From positions 7,579 to 44,644 of the forward strand of contig PFUL01000147.1 of the NCBI GenBank assembly GCA_002790095.1: a stretch of DNA of 37,066 nt, in the 5' to 3' direction. Source of the stretch: Elusimicrobia bacterium CG_4_9_14_3_um_filter_62_55. GTDB lineage: Bacteria > Elusimicrobiota > Elusimicrobia > UBA1565. Under the pieces are notes generated by a model. That model was not told the DNA's origin. It made no database searches and was given only the letters and a program-made list of their open reading frames with translations. The position numbers and the translations under genes were made by a program. Positions 31,668 to 37,066 of this stretch are shown here, one piece after another. How positions within the stretch are numbered: the first letter of the stretch is position 1; the number at the start of each line of letters is the position of its first letter.

Positions 31668-32150
31668 ATGAGCGGCGAAGATCACGCCCCCGCCCGCACG
31701 CGCATCGGTTGGCGGGAATACATCGGCTTGCCGGACCTCGGACTGCCGCAGGTCAAGGCCAAGATCGATACCGGCGCGCGAACCTCGGCGCTTCACGCGG
31801 AAGACCTTCGCGTGTTCCGCGGCGTCGCGTCTAAAAAGCCCAAACGCGTCGAATTCACCGTCCCGATTCCGGGGGAGAAGCGCGTACGCCGCGTGCGCTG
31901 CAGCGCGGCGATCGTCAACCGCCTAAAGGTGACCGATTCCGGCAACCACTCGGAACTCCGGTATGTGATCCGGACGACGCTGCGGCTTGCGGAAGATTCC
32001 TGGCCCGCGGAAATCACGCTGACCGACCGCACGGGCATGCACTTTCCCATGCTGCTGGGCCGCACGGCGATGCGCGGGCGCTTTCTCGTCGATACGGCGC
32101 ACTCCTTTCTTGTCGGAAAAAATCCGAAGCGCAAATCCCGCCTCCGCTGA
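31668..32150 (+). CDS. RimB-like (ATP-dependent zinc protease family) protein
   Basis: The 160-residue product belongs to the retropepsin-like family annotated as RimB or ATP-dependent zinc protease. It has [30 protein letters not shown] with the candidate catalytic Asp in KIDTGARTS, and [15 protein letters not shown] near the end. In Pseudomonas RimB modulates the glutamate ligase RimK, and here a RimK-type gene follows 11 bases downstream. The frame from 31443 is rejected because it runs antisense through the upstream gene. Confidence 0.83.
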   Translation: MSGEDHAPARTRIGWREYIGLPDLGLPQVKAKIDTGARTSALHAEDLRVFRGVASKKPKRVEFTVPIPGEKRVRRVRCSAAIVNRLKVTDSGNHSELRYVIRTTLRLAEDSWPAEITLTDRTGMHFPMLLGRTAMRGRFLVDTAHSFLVGKNPKRKSRLR

Positions 32151-32161
32151 CCGAGACCTCC

Positions 32162-33313
32162 ATGAAGATTTTGATCCTTTCCTGCAGTCCCAAATGCTAC
32201 AGCACGCGACGCCTTCGCGAGGCCTCGCTCAAAGCGGGGCATCGGCCGCAAGTGCTCAATACGCTGAAATTCTCCATTTTCGTCGAACGCGCCTCGCCGC
32301 AGCTGAAGTACAACAACAGGCCGCTCTCCCGCTACCACGCCGTCATTGCGCGCATCGCGCCCTCGATCACGTTTTTCGGGACTTCCGTCGTGCGCCAACT
32401 CGAGCAAATGGGGGTGTTCTGCCTGAACACCTCGCAGGCCATCTCCGTCTCGCGCGACAAGCTCCGCGCCAGCCAGATTCTCAGCCGCCACAATGTCGGC
32501 CTTCCCGCCACCGCCTTCGTGCGCAATCCCGAGTCCATTCTTCCGGCGATCGAATCCGTCGGGGGCGCCCCGGTGATCGTGAAACTGCTCGAGGGGACGC
32601 AGGGCATCGGCGTCATCCTGGCCGACACCGTCCGGGTGGCGCAGGCGATCGTCGAAACCTTTCAGAGCACCAAACAGAACGTTCTGATCCAAAAATTCGT
32701 CAAGGAAAGTTCCGGAAAAGACCTCCGCGCCTTCGTCGTCGGAGATCGGGTGGTCGCGGCGATGCGCCGCAAGGCTTCCGGTGATGATTTCAGGAGCAAC
32801 GTGCACCGCGGAGGAACGGTCGAAAAGGTGACCTTGGATCCCGAGACCGAGCGCATGGCGGTAACCGCGGCCCAGATTATCGGCCTGCGCGTCGCCGGCG
32901 TCGACATGCTCGAAGCCTCCGACGGCCCGCAAATCATGGAAGTCAATTCCTCTCCCGGACTTGAGGGCATCGAGGCGGCGACCGGCAAGGACGTGGCGGG
33001 TGAAATCATCGAACACCTCGCCGAGCAAGTGCTCGCCCCCGAGGTCGACCTGCGCAAACGGCTGTCGCTGGGAAGCGGATACAAGGTCGTCGAGATCCCG
33101 ATCGTTCGAAAATCCCCGCTGGCGGGCCTCAGCGTCCGCAATTCCGGTCTGCGCGCGAAAGAGGTCATGATTTTGAGCATACTCCGGGGAGGTCTGATCC
33201 TTCCCAGCCCCGCCGCCGACGAACACATCCTGGTTGGCGACACCTTGGTCTGCTTCGGGAAAGCGAACACCCTCCAGAGCCTCGCTGCGCGCAGCGGCAA
33301 GAAGTCCCGCTGA
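32162..33313 (+). CDS. rimK: RimK-type alpha-L-glutamate ligase with C-terminal TrkA_C domain
   Basis: The 383-residue protein has an ATP-grasp ligase part (about 1-295), with PSITFFGTSVVRQLEQMG, ISVSRDKLRASQILSRHNV, VIVKLLEGTQGIGVIL, VLIQKFVKES, then GVDMLEASDGPQIMEVNSSPGLEGIE at the metal site. A separate C-terminal domain (about 310-378), VVEIPIVRKSPLAGLSVRNS through VGDTLVCFGK, matches the TrkA_C/RCK_C ligand-binding domain. Escherichia coli RimK lacks such an extension. RimK enzymes add glutamates to ribosomal protein S6 or other targets. The TrkA_C part could sense a small ligand; that role is inference. Confidence 0.85.
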   Translation: MKILILSCSPKCYSTRRLREASLKAGHRPQVLNTLKFSIFVERASPQLKYNNRPLSRYHAVIARIAPSITFFGTSVVRQLEQMGVFCLNTSQAISVSRDKLRASQILSRHNVGLPATAFVRNPESILPAIESVGGAPVIVKLLEGTQGIGVILADTVRVAQAIVETFQSTKQNVLIQKFVKESSGKDLRAFVVGDRVVAAMRRKASGDDFRSNVHRGGTVEKVTLDPETERMAVTAAQIIGLRVAGVDMLEASDGPQIMEVNSSPGLEGIEAATGKDVAGEIIEHLAEQVLAPEVDLRKRLSLGSGYKVVEIPIVRKSPLAGLSVRNSGLRAKEVMILSILRGGLILPSPAADEHILVGDTLVCFGKANTLQSLAARSGKKSR

Positions 33314-33343
33314 GCCGTCCCGAACCCCGCGGCGTTTCTTTCG

Positions 33344-33349
33344 TAGAAT
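33344..33349 (+). promoter_or_regulatory. TAGAAT -10 box, leaderless spacing
   Basis: TAGAAT ends six bases before ATG 33356; no Shine-Dalgarno sequence is present. It lies 31 bases after the RimK-type stop. Confidence 0.5.
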
Positions 33350-33355
33350 CCCCGT

Positions 33356-34141
33356 ATGCCCCGTCCGCCCCGCAAACCGCGGCCCCTGGACACCTCTTGG
33401 CAGAAATCCAAGAAGTGGTACAGCCGTTCGGTCGGAGAGAAGGGCCATCACTACCACCAGAGCGTCGTCATTCCCGGAGTCGTACGCCTGCTCGCCCTGG
33501 AGAAGGATTCGTCCTTGCTCGATCTCGGCTGCGGGCAAGGGGTTCTCGCGCGGGCGATCGGGCCCGCCGTCGCCTACCACGGCGTCGACTCGGCCCCGGC
33601 CCTGCTCGACGAAGCCCGGCGGCTGACGCCGGGGGGCTCTCGTCGGTGGACGAAGGCCGACGCGTCCAAACCGCTGCCGTTTGAATCCGCGAACTTTTCG
33701 CACGCCGCCGTCGTCCTCGCGCTGCAGAACATGGAAAACGGAAAGGGAGCGATCGAAAACGCGGCGGCGCGGCTTCGCCCGGACGGCCGGCTCGTCGTCG
33801 TGTTAAACCACCCCTGCTTTCGCATTCCCCGCCAATCCTCCTGGGGCACCGACGAGAAAAACGGAGGACAGTACCGCCGTCTGGACCGCTACGCGACTCC
33901 CATGAAAATCCCGATTCGGATGAATCCGAGTCTCGGGGATAAATCGCCGACGACCTGGACCTTCCATGCCTCCCTTTCCGACCTCTTTTCCTGGCTCTCG
34001 GACTCCAGGTTTCTTGTCGAGCGTCTGGAAGAATGGCATTCCGACAAGCACAGCGAGGGCAAGGAAGCCAAACGCGAAAATCGCGCCCGCTCGGAATTTC
34101 CGCTGTTTCTCGCGCTGGCCGCGCGCAAGGACTCGCGGTGA
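33356..34141 (+). CDS. SAM-dependent class I methyltransferase
   Basis: The 261-residue product has the Rossmann-fold motifs LLDLGCGQGVLARAIG (motif I), YHGVDSAPALLDEAR (motif II), ALQNMENGKGAIENAAARLRPDGRLVVVLNHPC (post-motif region) and a basic N-terminus. The substrate cannot be told; the family includes tRNA, small-molecule and quinone methyltransferases. Its stop overlaps the start of the SpoU methyltransferase gene as GTGA, so the two are translated together. Confidence 0.82.
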   Translation: MPRPPRKPRPLDTSWQKSKKWYSRSVGEKGHHYHQSVVIPGVVRLLALEKDSSLLDLGCGQGVLARAIGPAVAYHGVDSAPALLDEARRLTPGGSRRWTKADASKPLPFESANFSHAAVVLALQNMENGKGAIENAAARLRPDGRLVVVLNHPCFRIPRQSSWGTDEKNGGQYRRLDRYATPMKIPIRMNPSLGDKSPTTWTFHASLSDLFSWLSDSRFLVERLEEWHSDKHSEGKEAKRENRARSEFPLFLALAARKDSR

Positions 34142-34932
34142 AAGTCGTCACGTCCCGCGGCAATTCCTTTTTCAAACAGCTGCTCAAGCTGACCGACAGC
34201 GCCTCCCGGCGCCGACTGGAAGGCCTGACTGTGCTCGACGGCTCCCATCTGATCGAAGCCTACCGCGCCGCAATCGGCCTTCCGCGCGGCCTGATCGTGA
34301 GCGAATCGGGCCTTGAGAACGGCGAGATAAAATTCCTGCTCCGGCGGATGGGAATCGAAGGGGCGCCGCCGCCGACGGTGTTCGGCGACGCGCTGTTTCG
34401 TGAAATCTCCCCCTTGAAAAATCCCAGCGGCGTCATGGCGCTGATCGCCGTCCCGGCGCACGCCGCGATCCGCGTCCACCCGGGCCCGGATTTTCGCGTT
34501 CTCCTCGAAGCGATCCAGGATCCGGGCAATATCGGCTCGATCCTGCGCTCCGCCGCCGCCGCCGGCGTGCAGGACGCCTATCTCTCCGCCGGCTGCGCCG
34601 ACATGTGGTCGCCGAAGGCGCTGCGCACGGCGATGGGCGCGCATTTTCGCCTTCGCATCCACGAACACGCCGACCTGATCCAAGTCGCCCGGGAGTTCGA
34701 CGGAACGGTGTTCGCGACGACGCTGAGCGCCAAGAAAAGCCTTTACGCGGCGAAACTGACGGGACCGGTCGCCTTCGCGTTCGGCAACGAAGGCGCGGGT
34801 CTCTCGCGGGAACTCCTTAAGGCCGTCGACGAACAGATTCTCATTCCGATGCCGGGCAAGATGGAATCGCTCAACGCCGCCGCGGCGGCGGCCGCGTGCT
34901 TTTTCGAGCGCGTGCGCCAGCTTCAGGCCTAG
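34138..34932 (+). CDS. SpoU/TrmH-family RNA 2'-O-methyltransferase
   Basis: The 264-residue enzyme should methylate ribose in rRNA or tRNA. The N-terminal substrate-binding part starts SRGNSFFKQLLKLTDSASRR with VLDGSHLIEAY. The SPOUT knot has LEAIQDPGNIGSILRSAAAAGV, AFGNEGAGLSREL and IPMPGKMESLNAAAAAA, the three family motifs. GTG 34138 overlaps the previous stop as GTGA. Its stop shares CTAG with a putative minus-strand gene remnant. Confidence 0.92.
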   Translation: MKVVTSRGNSFFKQLLKLTDSASRRRLEGLTVLDGSHLIEAYRAAIGLPRGLIVSESGLENGEIKFLLRRMGIEGAPPPTVFGDALFREISPLKNPSGVMALIAVPAHAAIRVHPGPDFRVLLEAIQDPGNIGSILRSAAAAGVQDAYLSAGCADMWSPKALRTAMGAHFRLRIHEHADLIQVAREFDGTVFATTLSAKKSLYAAKLTGPVAFAFGNEGAGLSRELLKAVDEQILIPMPGKMESLNAAAAAAACFFERVRQLQA

Positions 34933-34985
34933 CGTTCCCGCCGGTACAAGTAGAACGGCTGTCCGAACGCGGCGGGAATTAAACC
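34929..34985 (-). pseudogene. C-terminal remnant of an unidentified minus-strand gene
   Basis: A minus frame reads LIPAAFGQPFYLYRRER followed by TAG, whose CTA complement overlaps the SpoU stop in CTAG, as at 30086. The coding-like end stops making sense where the lower-GC higBA region begins. It may be the tail of a gene cut by insertion of the toxin-antitoxin module. The family is not recognised. Confidence 0.3.
34935..34978 (+). terminator. 9-bp inverted repeat after the SpoU gene
   Basis: TTCCCGCCG (34935-34943) and CGGCGGGAA (34970-34978) can pair around a 26-base loop just beyond the stop. It has only a short downstream TTAAA and it also overlaps the gene remnant. Confidence 0.35.
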
Positions 34986-34988
34986 TTT

Positions 34989-35062
34989 GGTAAACGGGGA
35001 TTCCTGGGACTTGCGAAGGCAGCGCCGGGAAGGTATAATTTCATTAACCTCATGGGTAAACG
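34989..35062. repeat. Direct repeats flanking the higBA promoter, possible operator
   Basis: GGTAAACG occurs at 34989-34996 and at 35055-35062, on either side of the promoter. Antitoxins of the HigA type usually repress their own promoter, so these are candidate binding sites. Confidence 0.35.
35011..35039 (+). promoter_or_regulatory. Sigma70-type promoter of the higBA module
   Basis: TTGCGA (35011-35016) and a perfect TATAAT (35034-35039) are 17 bases apart. ATG 35074 follows after about 27 bases of leader. Confidence 0.7.
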
Positions 35063-35073
35063 AAATTTTTCCA

Positions 35074-35415
35074 ATGGAAATTTTCTACTCCTCAGCCAAG
35101 CTTGCGAAAGTTTGCAATTCACAGTTATCTCGTCGCAAAAAGCTCGGACCTCGCGAGGGCGATTTACTTGGGAGGAGATTAGATGATCTTGATGCCGCGG
35201 ACACGCTCGCTGATGTTCGCCCACCGTTCCCTGGACGCTGCCGCGAGCTAAGAGAAAACAGACGGGGTCAACTTGCGATGGATTTGGTTCATCCAAGACG
35301 ATTGATTTTTTTACCGGCGAACGATCCGGTTCCCCGCAACGATGCCGGCGGCCTCGATTGGAGCAGAGTCACTAAGATTTTGATTGAAGAAATTGGAACG
35401 GATTATCATAAATAG
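35074..35415 (+). CDS. higB: HigB/RelE-type toxin
   Basis: The 113-residue product matches ribosome-dependent mRNA interferase-type toxins. It has MEIFYSSAKLAKVCN, KKLGPREGDLLGRRLDDLDAADTLADV, PGRCRELRENRRGQLAMDLVHPRRLIF then DPVPRNDAGGLDW. I chose ATG 35074 because upstream in-frame residues (from 34987) do not fit the family and overlap the promoter. The stop is one base before the antitoxin ATG. The A+T-rich composition contrasts with the flanks, which suggests horizontal acquisition. Confidence 0.82.
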   Translation: MEIFYSSAKLAKVCNSQLSRRKKLGPREGDLLGRRLDDLDAADTLADVRPPFPGRCRELRENRRGQLAMDLVHPRRLIFLPANDPVPRNDAGGLDWSRVTKILIEEIGTDYHK

Positions 35416-35416
35416 C

Positions 35417-36496
35417 ATGGCGACCATAAAATATGAACCGGACTTCGTAAGCCCTCCGGGAGCAACCCTTCAGGATGCCCTGGACGAACGCGGCATGAGC
35501 CAAGTTGAGCTTGCCGAGCGCACCGGACACGCACCCAAAGTGATCAATGAGATTGTGAAAGGGAAGGCCGCGATCACGCCCGAAACTGCGATCCAACTGG
35601 AACGCGTATTAGGCATCGGCGCTCGATTCTGGAGCAATCGCGAAAGCCGCTATAGAGAGTTCCTGGCGAGGCAGCAGGAAGCATTGAACTTAAAACCTCA
35701 TCTCGCCTGGGCAAAACAATTTCCAGTTCGGGAAATGAAGAAGTACGAATTTATCGACGCACCGGAAACAGACATTAAACTCGTTGGGCAGATGCTTGAT
35801 TTTTTCGGTGTTGCCTCACCGCATCAATTTGATGCCGTTTGGAGCGAGAAGCAGCCTGCCTTTCGAAAATCTTCCGTATATTCGGTGGACCGTTTAGCTC
35901 TTATCGCCTGGCTTCGACAAGGTGAGCGTGAAGCCCAAGCGGTCGCATGTGAAGATTACGCCCACGAGAAATTCTTTGCTGCTTTACTTGCAGCTCGGAC
36001 GCTCACGACGAAAAAACCTAATGAATATGGTCCCAAACTCAAAGCTCTTTTTAGCCATGCGGGAGTTGCGATTGTTTTTGTCAGAGAACTTCCTCGAATT
36101 CGAACCAGCGGCGCGACTCAATGGATTTCTTCAAAGAAGGCAATGATTCAGCTAAGTCTTAGGTACAAAACCAGCGATCATCTGTGGTTCACTATTTTTC
36201 ATGAAGCCGCACATATTCTCAAGCATCCAAAACGCAGGATGTTTGTTGAGAAGATTGAATACGCGATTGATCCGGAACTGGAACTGGAAGCAAATCAATT
36301 TAGCGCTGATCTCTTAATTCCGCCTGATTCCTGGAGAGCTTTTCTCCAGCAAGACCGATTTTCGGCGCCAAGTGCCGTTAGATTCGCTCAATCGATCAAA
36401 ATTGACCCCGGCATAGTCATCGGGCGACTTCAACATGAAGGCAGGTTAAGACGAGATCGTCTCAACCATCTGAAGACTCGCCTGGAATGGGTTTGA
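35417..36496 (+). CDS. higA: HigA-type antitoxin with ImmA/IrrE metallopeptidase domain
   Basis: The 359-residue protein has an N-terminal XRE helix-turn-helix (about 18-75, TLQDALDERGMSQVELAERT, then VINEIVKGKAAITPETA). A linker and an ImmA/IrrE-type zinc peptidase domain follow, with HEAAHILKH (HExxH, near residue 262) and a downstream ELEANQFSADLLIP glutamate motif. It should neutralise HigB and repress the promoter, and the peptidase part may act on the toxin, itself or another regulator. Fused antitoxins of this kind are known. ATG 35417 directly follows the toxin stop. Confidence 0.87.
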   Translation: MATIKYEPDFVSPPGATLQDALDERGMSQVELAERTGHAPKVINEIVKGKAAITPETAIQLERVLGIGARFWSNRESRYREFLARQQEALNLKPHLAWAKQFPVREMKKYEFIDAPETDIKLVGQMLDFFGVASPHQFDAVWSEKQPAFRKSSVYSVDRLALIAWLRQGEREAQAVACEDYAHEKFFAALLAARTLTTKKPNEYGPKLKALFSHAGVAIVFVRELPRIRTSGATQWISSKKAMIQLSLRYKTSDHLWFTIFHEAAHILKHPKRRMFVEKIEYAIDPELELEANQFSADLLIPPDSWRAFLQQDRFSAPSAVRFAQSIKIDPGIVIGRLQHEGRLRRDRLNHLKTRLEWV

Positions 36497-36535
36497 TCGG
36501 GAAGGAAGGGCTATGCTGAACAAACCGCTGCAGTA

Positions 36536-36562
36536 AAATGCCCCCGCGGGGCGGGGGCGTTT
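36536..36562. terminator. Intrinsic-type terminator between higA and tRNA-Val
   Basis: AAATGCCCCCGC (36536-36547) and GCGGGGGCGTTT (36551-36562) form a 12-bp stem with one G-T pair and a three-base loop. It sits 40 bases after the higA stop and just beyond the 3' end of the convergent tRNA, and could end both transcripts. Confidence 0.75.
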
Positions 36563-36574
36563 CAAAAGGGGTTT

Positions 36575-36645
36575 GGGCAGTATAGGGATTGAACCTATGA
36601 CCTTTCCCGTGTGAAGGGAACGCTCTACCGCTGAGCTAACTGCCC
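36575..36645 (-). tRNA. tRNA-Val (anticodon CAC)
   Basis: The 71-base cloverleaf is complete. The acceptor GGGCAGT pairs with ACTGCCC, the D arm is GCTC/GAGC with loop AGCGGTA, and the anticodon arm TTCCC/GGGAA has loop TTCACAC with anticodon CAC. The T arm is ATAGG/CCTAT with loop TTCAATC. The 3' CCA is not encoded. It reads Val GTG codons. Confidence 0.95.
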
Positions 36646-36654
36646 GACGCCGAT

Positions 36655-36660
36655 ATTATA
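36655..36660 (-). promoter_or_regulatory. TATAAT -10 box of the tRNA-Val gene
   Basis: On the minus strand TATAAT lies nine bases before the mature tRNA 5' end, consistent with a start very close to it. No good -35 is seen. Confidence 0.5.
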
Positions 36661-36688
36661 GCAACCTTCGCAAGGCGCGCGATCTTCG

Positions 36689-36916
36689 CTACTTGCCTTC
36701 GCAGCACTTCTTGAACTTCTTGCCGCTGCCGCAGGGACATGGATCGTTGCGGCCGACCGTCGCGCCCGTATGGACGAACGGCTTGCGTTCTCCCGTCGGG
36801 GCGGTCTCGGCAGCGTCCTTTTCCTTCGGTTTCGCGGCCCAGTCCTTCGCCTTCGGTTCTTTCCCTTTCGGGGCGCCCCCGATTTTTCGCGGCAGCTTCG
36901 TGTTCGGATCTCGCAT
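36689..36916 (-). CDS. Small SEC-C zinc-motif protein
   Basis: The 75-residue product has a basic, Lys/Pro-rich N-terminus and ends in the SEC-C motif [17 protein letters not shown], a zinc-binding module first seen at the C-terminus of SecA. Stand-alone SEC-C proteins are common and mostly uncharacterised; they bind ribosomes or partner proteins in some cases. The start at ATG 36916 is six bases after TAGGAT. The larger overlapping minus frame is a shadow. Confidence 0.82.
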   Translation of the reverse strand: MRDPNTKLPRKIGGAPKGKEPKAKDWAAKPKEKDAAETAPTGERKPFVHTGATVGRNDPCPCGSGKKFKKCCEGK

Positions 36917-36922
36917 ATGAAT

Positions 36923-36928
36923 ATCCTA
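36923..36928 (-). promoter_or_regulatory. TAGGAT -10 box, leaderless spacing
   Basis: TAGGAT on the minus strand ends six bases before ATG 36916; no Shine-Dalgarno sequence is present. Confidence 0.5.
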
Positions 36929-36953
36929 ATTATTTTAGGCCCTTTTCGTCGAT

Positions 36954-36982
36954 TTGTCCGATCGGCCCAGGTTTGGTAAAAT
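36954..36982 (+). promoter_or_regulatory. Orphan plus-strand promoter near the right edge
   Basis: TTGTCC (36954-36959) and TAAAAT (36977-36982) are exactly 17 bases apart. No start codon with a ribosome binding site follows in the remaining 84 bases, which are GC-rich and contain GGGCCCGCGGGTCCC. It may drive a non-coding RNA or a long leader that extends past the window. Confidence 0.5.
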
Positions 36983-37066
36983 AGGGCTTCCAACGACTGT
37001 CCTCGGGGCCCGCGGGTCCCATCGGCGAACGCCGCATTAGACTTCTCGCGCAGTACCATGACCGCA

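Noticed and set aside
31793-33703. 636-residue minus-strand ORF
   Set aside because: Antisense to the RimB-like, RimK-like and methyltransferase genes; low-complexity shadow.
36625-37059. 144-residue minus-strand ORF
   Set aside because: Overlaps the SEC-C gene in another frame and runs into the tRNA; Arg-rich shadow.

Overview
The window is GC-rich DNA, packed with short intergenic gaps, from a Gram-negative-type bacterium: it has Sec signal peptides and lipoboxes, a periplasmic cyclophilin, a lytic transglycosylase, a family 9 (LPS-type) glycosyltransferase and many envelope proteins. The mix of TPR/kinase membrane proteins, YfhO-like proteins and -10 boxes abutting start codons would suit a deep-branching phylum such as Elusimicrobiota. 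That placement is only a guess; no rRNA or single-copy phylogenetic marker is present.

Layout. 1-2.5 kb: a secreted lytic transglycosylase, two small unlisted minus-strand genes and a secreted protein built from two homologous halves. 2.6-6.8 kb: two paralogous membrane TPR-Ser/Thr kinases, the second of which has lost kinase residues. 6.8-9.2 kb: a 2Fe-2S thioredoxin-like protein, a DUF423 membrane protein, a chlorite-dismutase/HemQ family protein, a possible GIY-YIG-like protein and a Lys-rich helical protein closed by a good intrinsic terminator. 9.2-13.5 kb: a trypsin-fold protein that appears to lack its catalytic triad, a CusF-like copper lipoprotein, a MsrB-MsrA fusion lipoprotein, a periplasmic cyclophilin and a redoxin. 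13.6-20 kb: a glycosyltransferase divergent from two tandem YfhO-like membrane proteins and a serine hydrolase whose reading frames overlap. 20-24.3 kb: DAHP synthase, an AAA/DUF4143 ATPase with an AT-rich promoter, a 5'-truncated cytidylate-kinase-like gene, and a coupled DUF1499 / release-factor-like / DUF502 operon. 24.3-26.8 kb: a compositionally distinct pair, an ABC-type peptide-binding protein (SBP_bac_5) overlapping a minimal YcaO-domain protein and ending in an unusual nested repeat. 26.8-30.1 kb: galE with upstream mini-ORFs, an aminotransferase and a split YeeE/YedE transporter. 30.1-34.9 kb: a GNAT-nitrilase fusion, RimB-like and RimK-like (with TrkA_C) proteins, a methyltransferase and a SpoU rRNA methyltransferase. 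34.9-36.5 kb: a lower-GC HigB toxin / HigA-ImmA antitoxin module. 36.5-37 kb: tRNA-Val(CAC), a SEC-C protein and an orphan promoter.

The most general observation is regulatory. At least eleven genes have a TATAAT-like hexamer exactly six bases before the start codon, the geometry expected if transcription starts on the first base of the start codon (leaderless mRNAs). Genes inside operons or behind long leaders use Shine-Dalgarno sequences or stop/start overlaps instead. The best candidate for an undescribed system is the peptide-binding-protein/YcaO pair.
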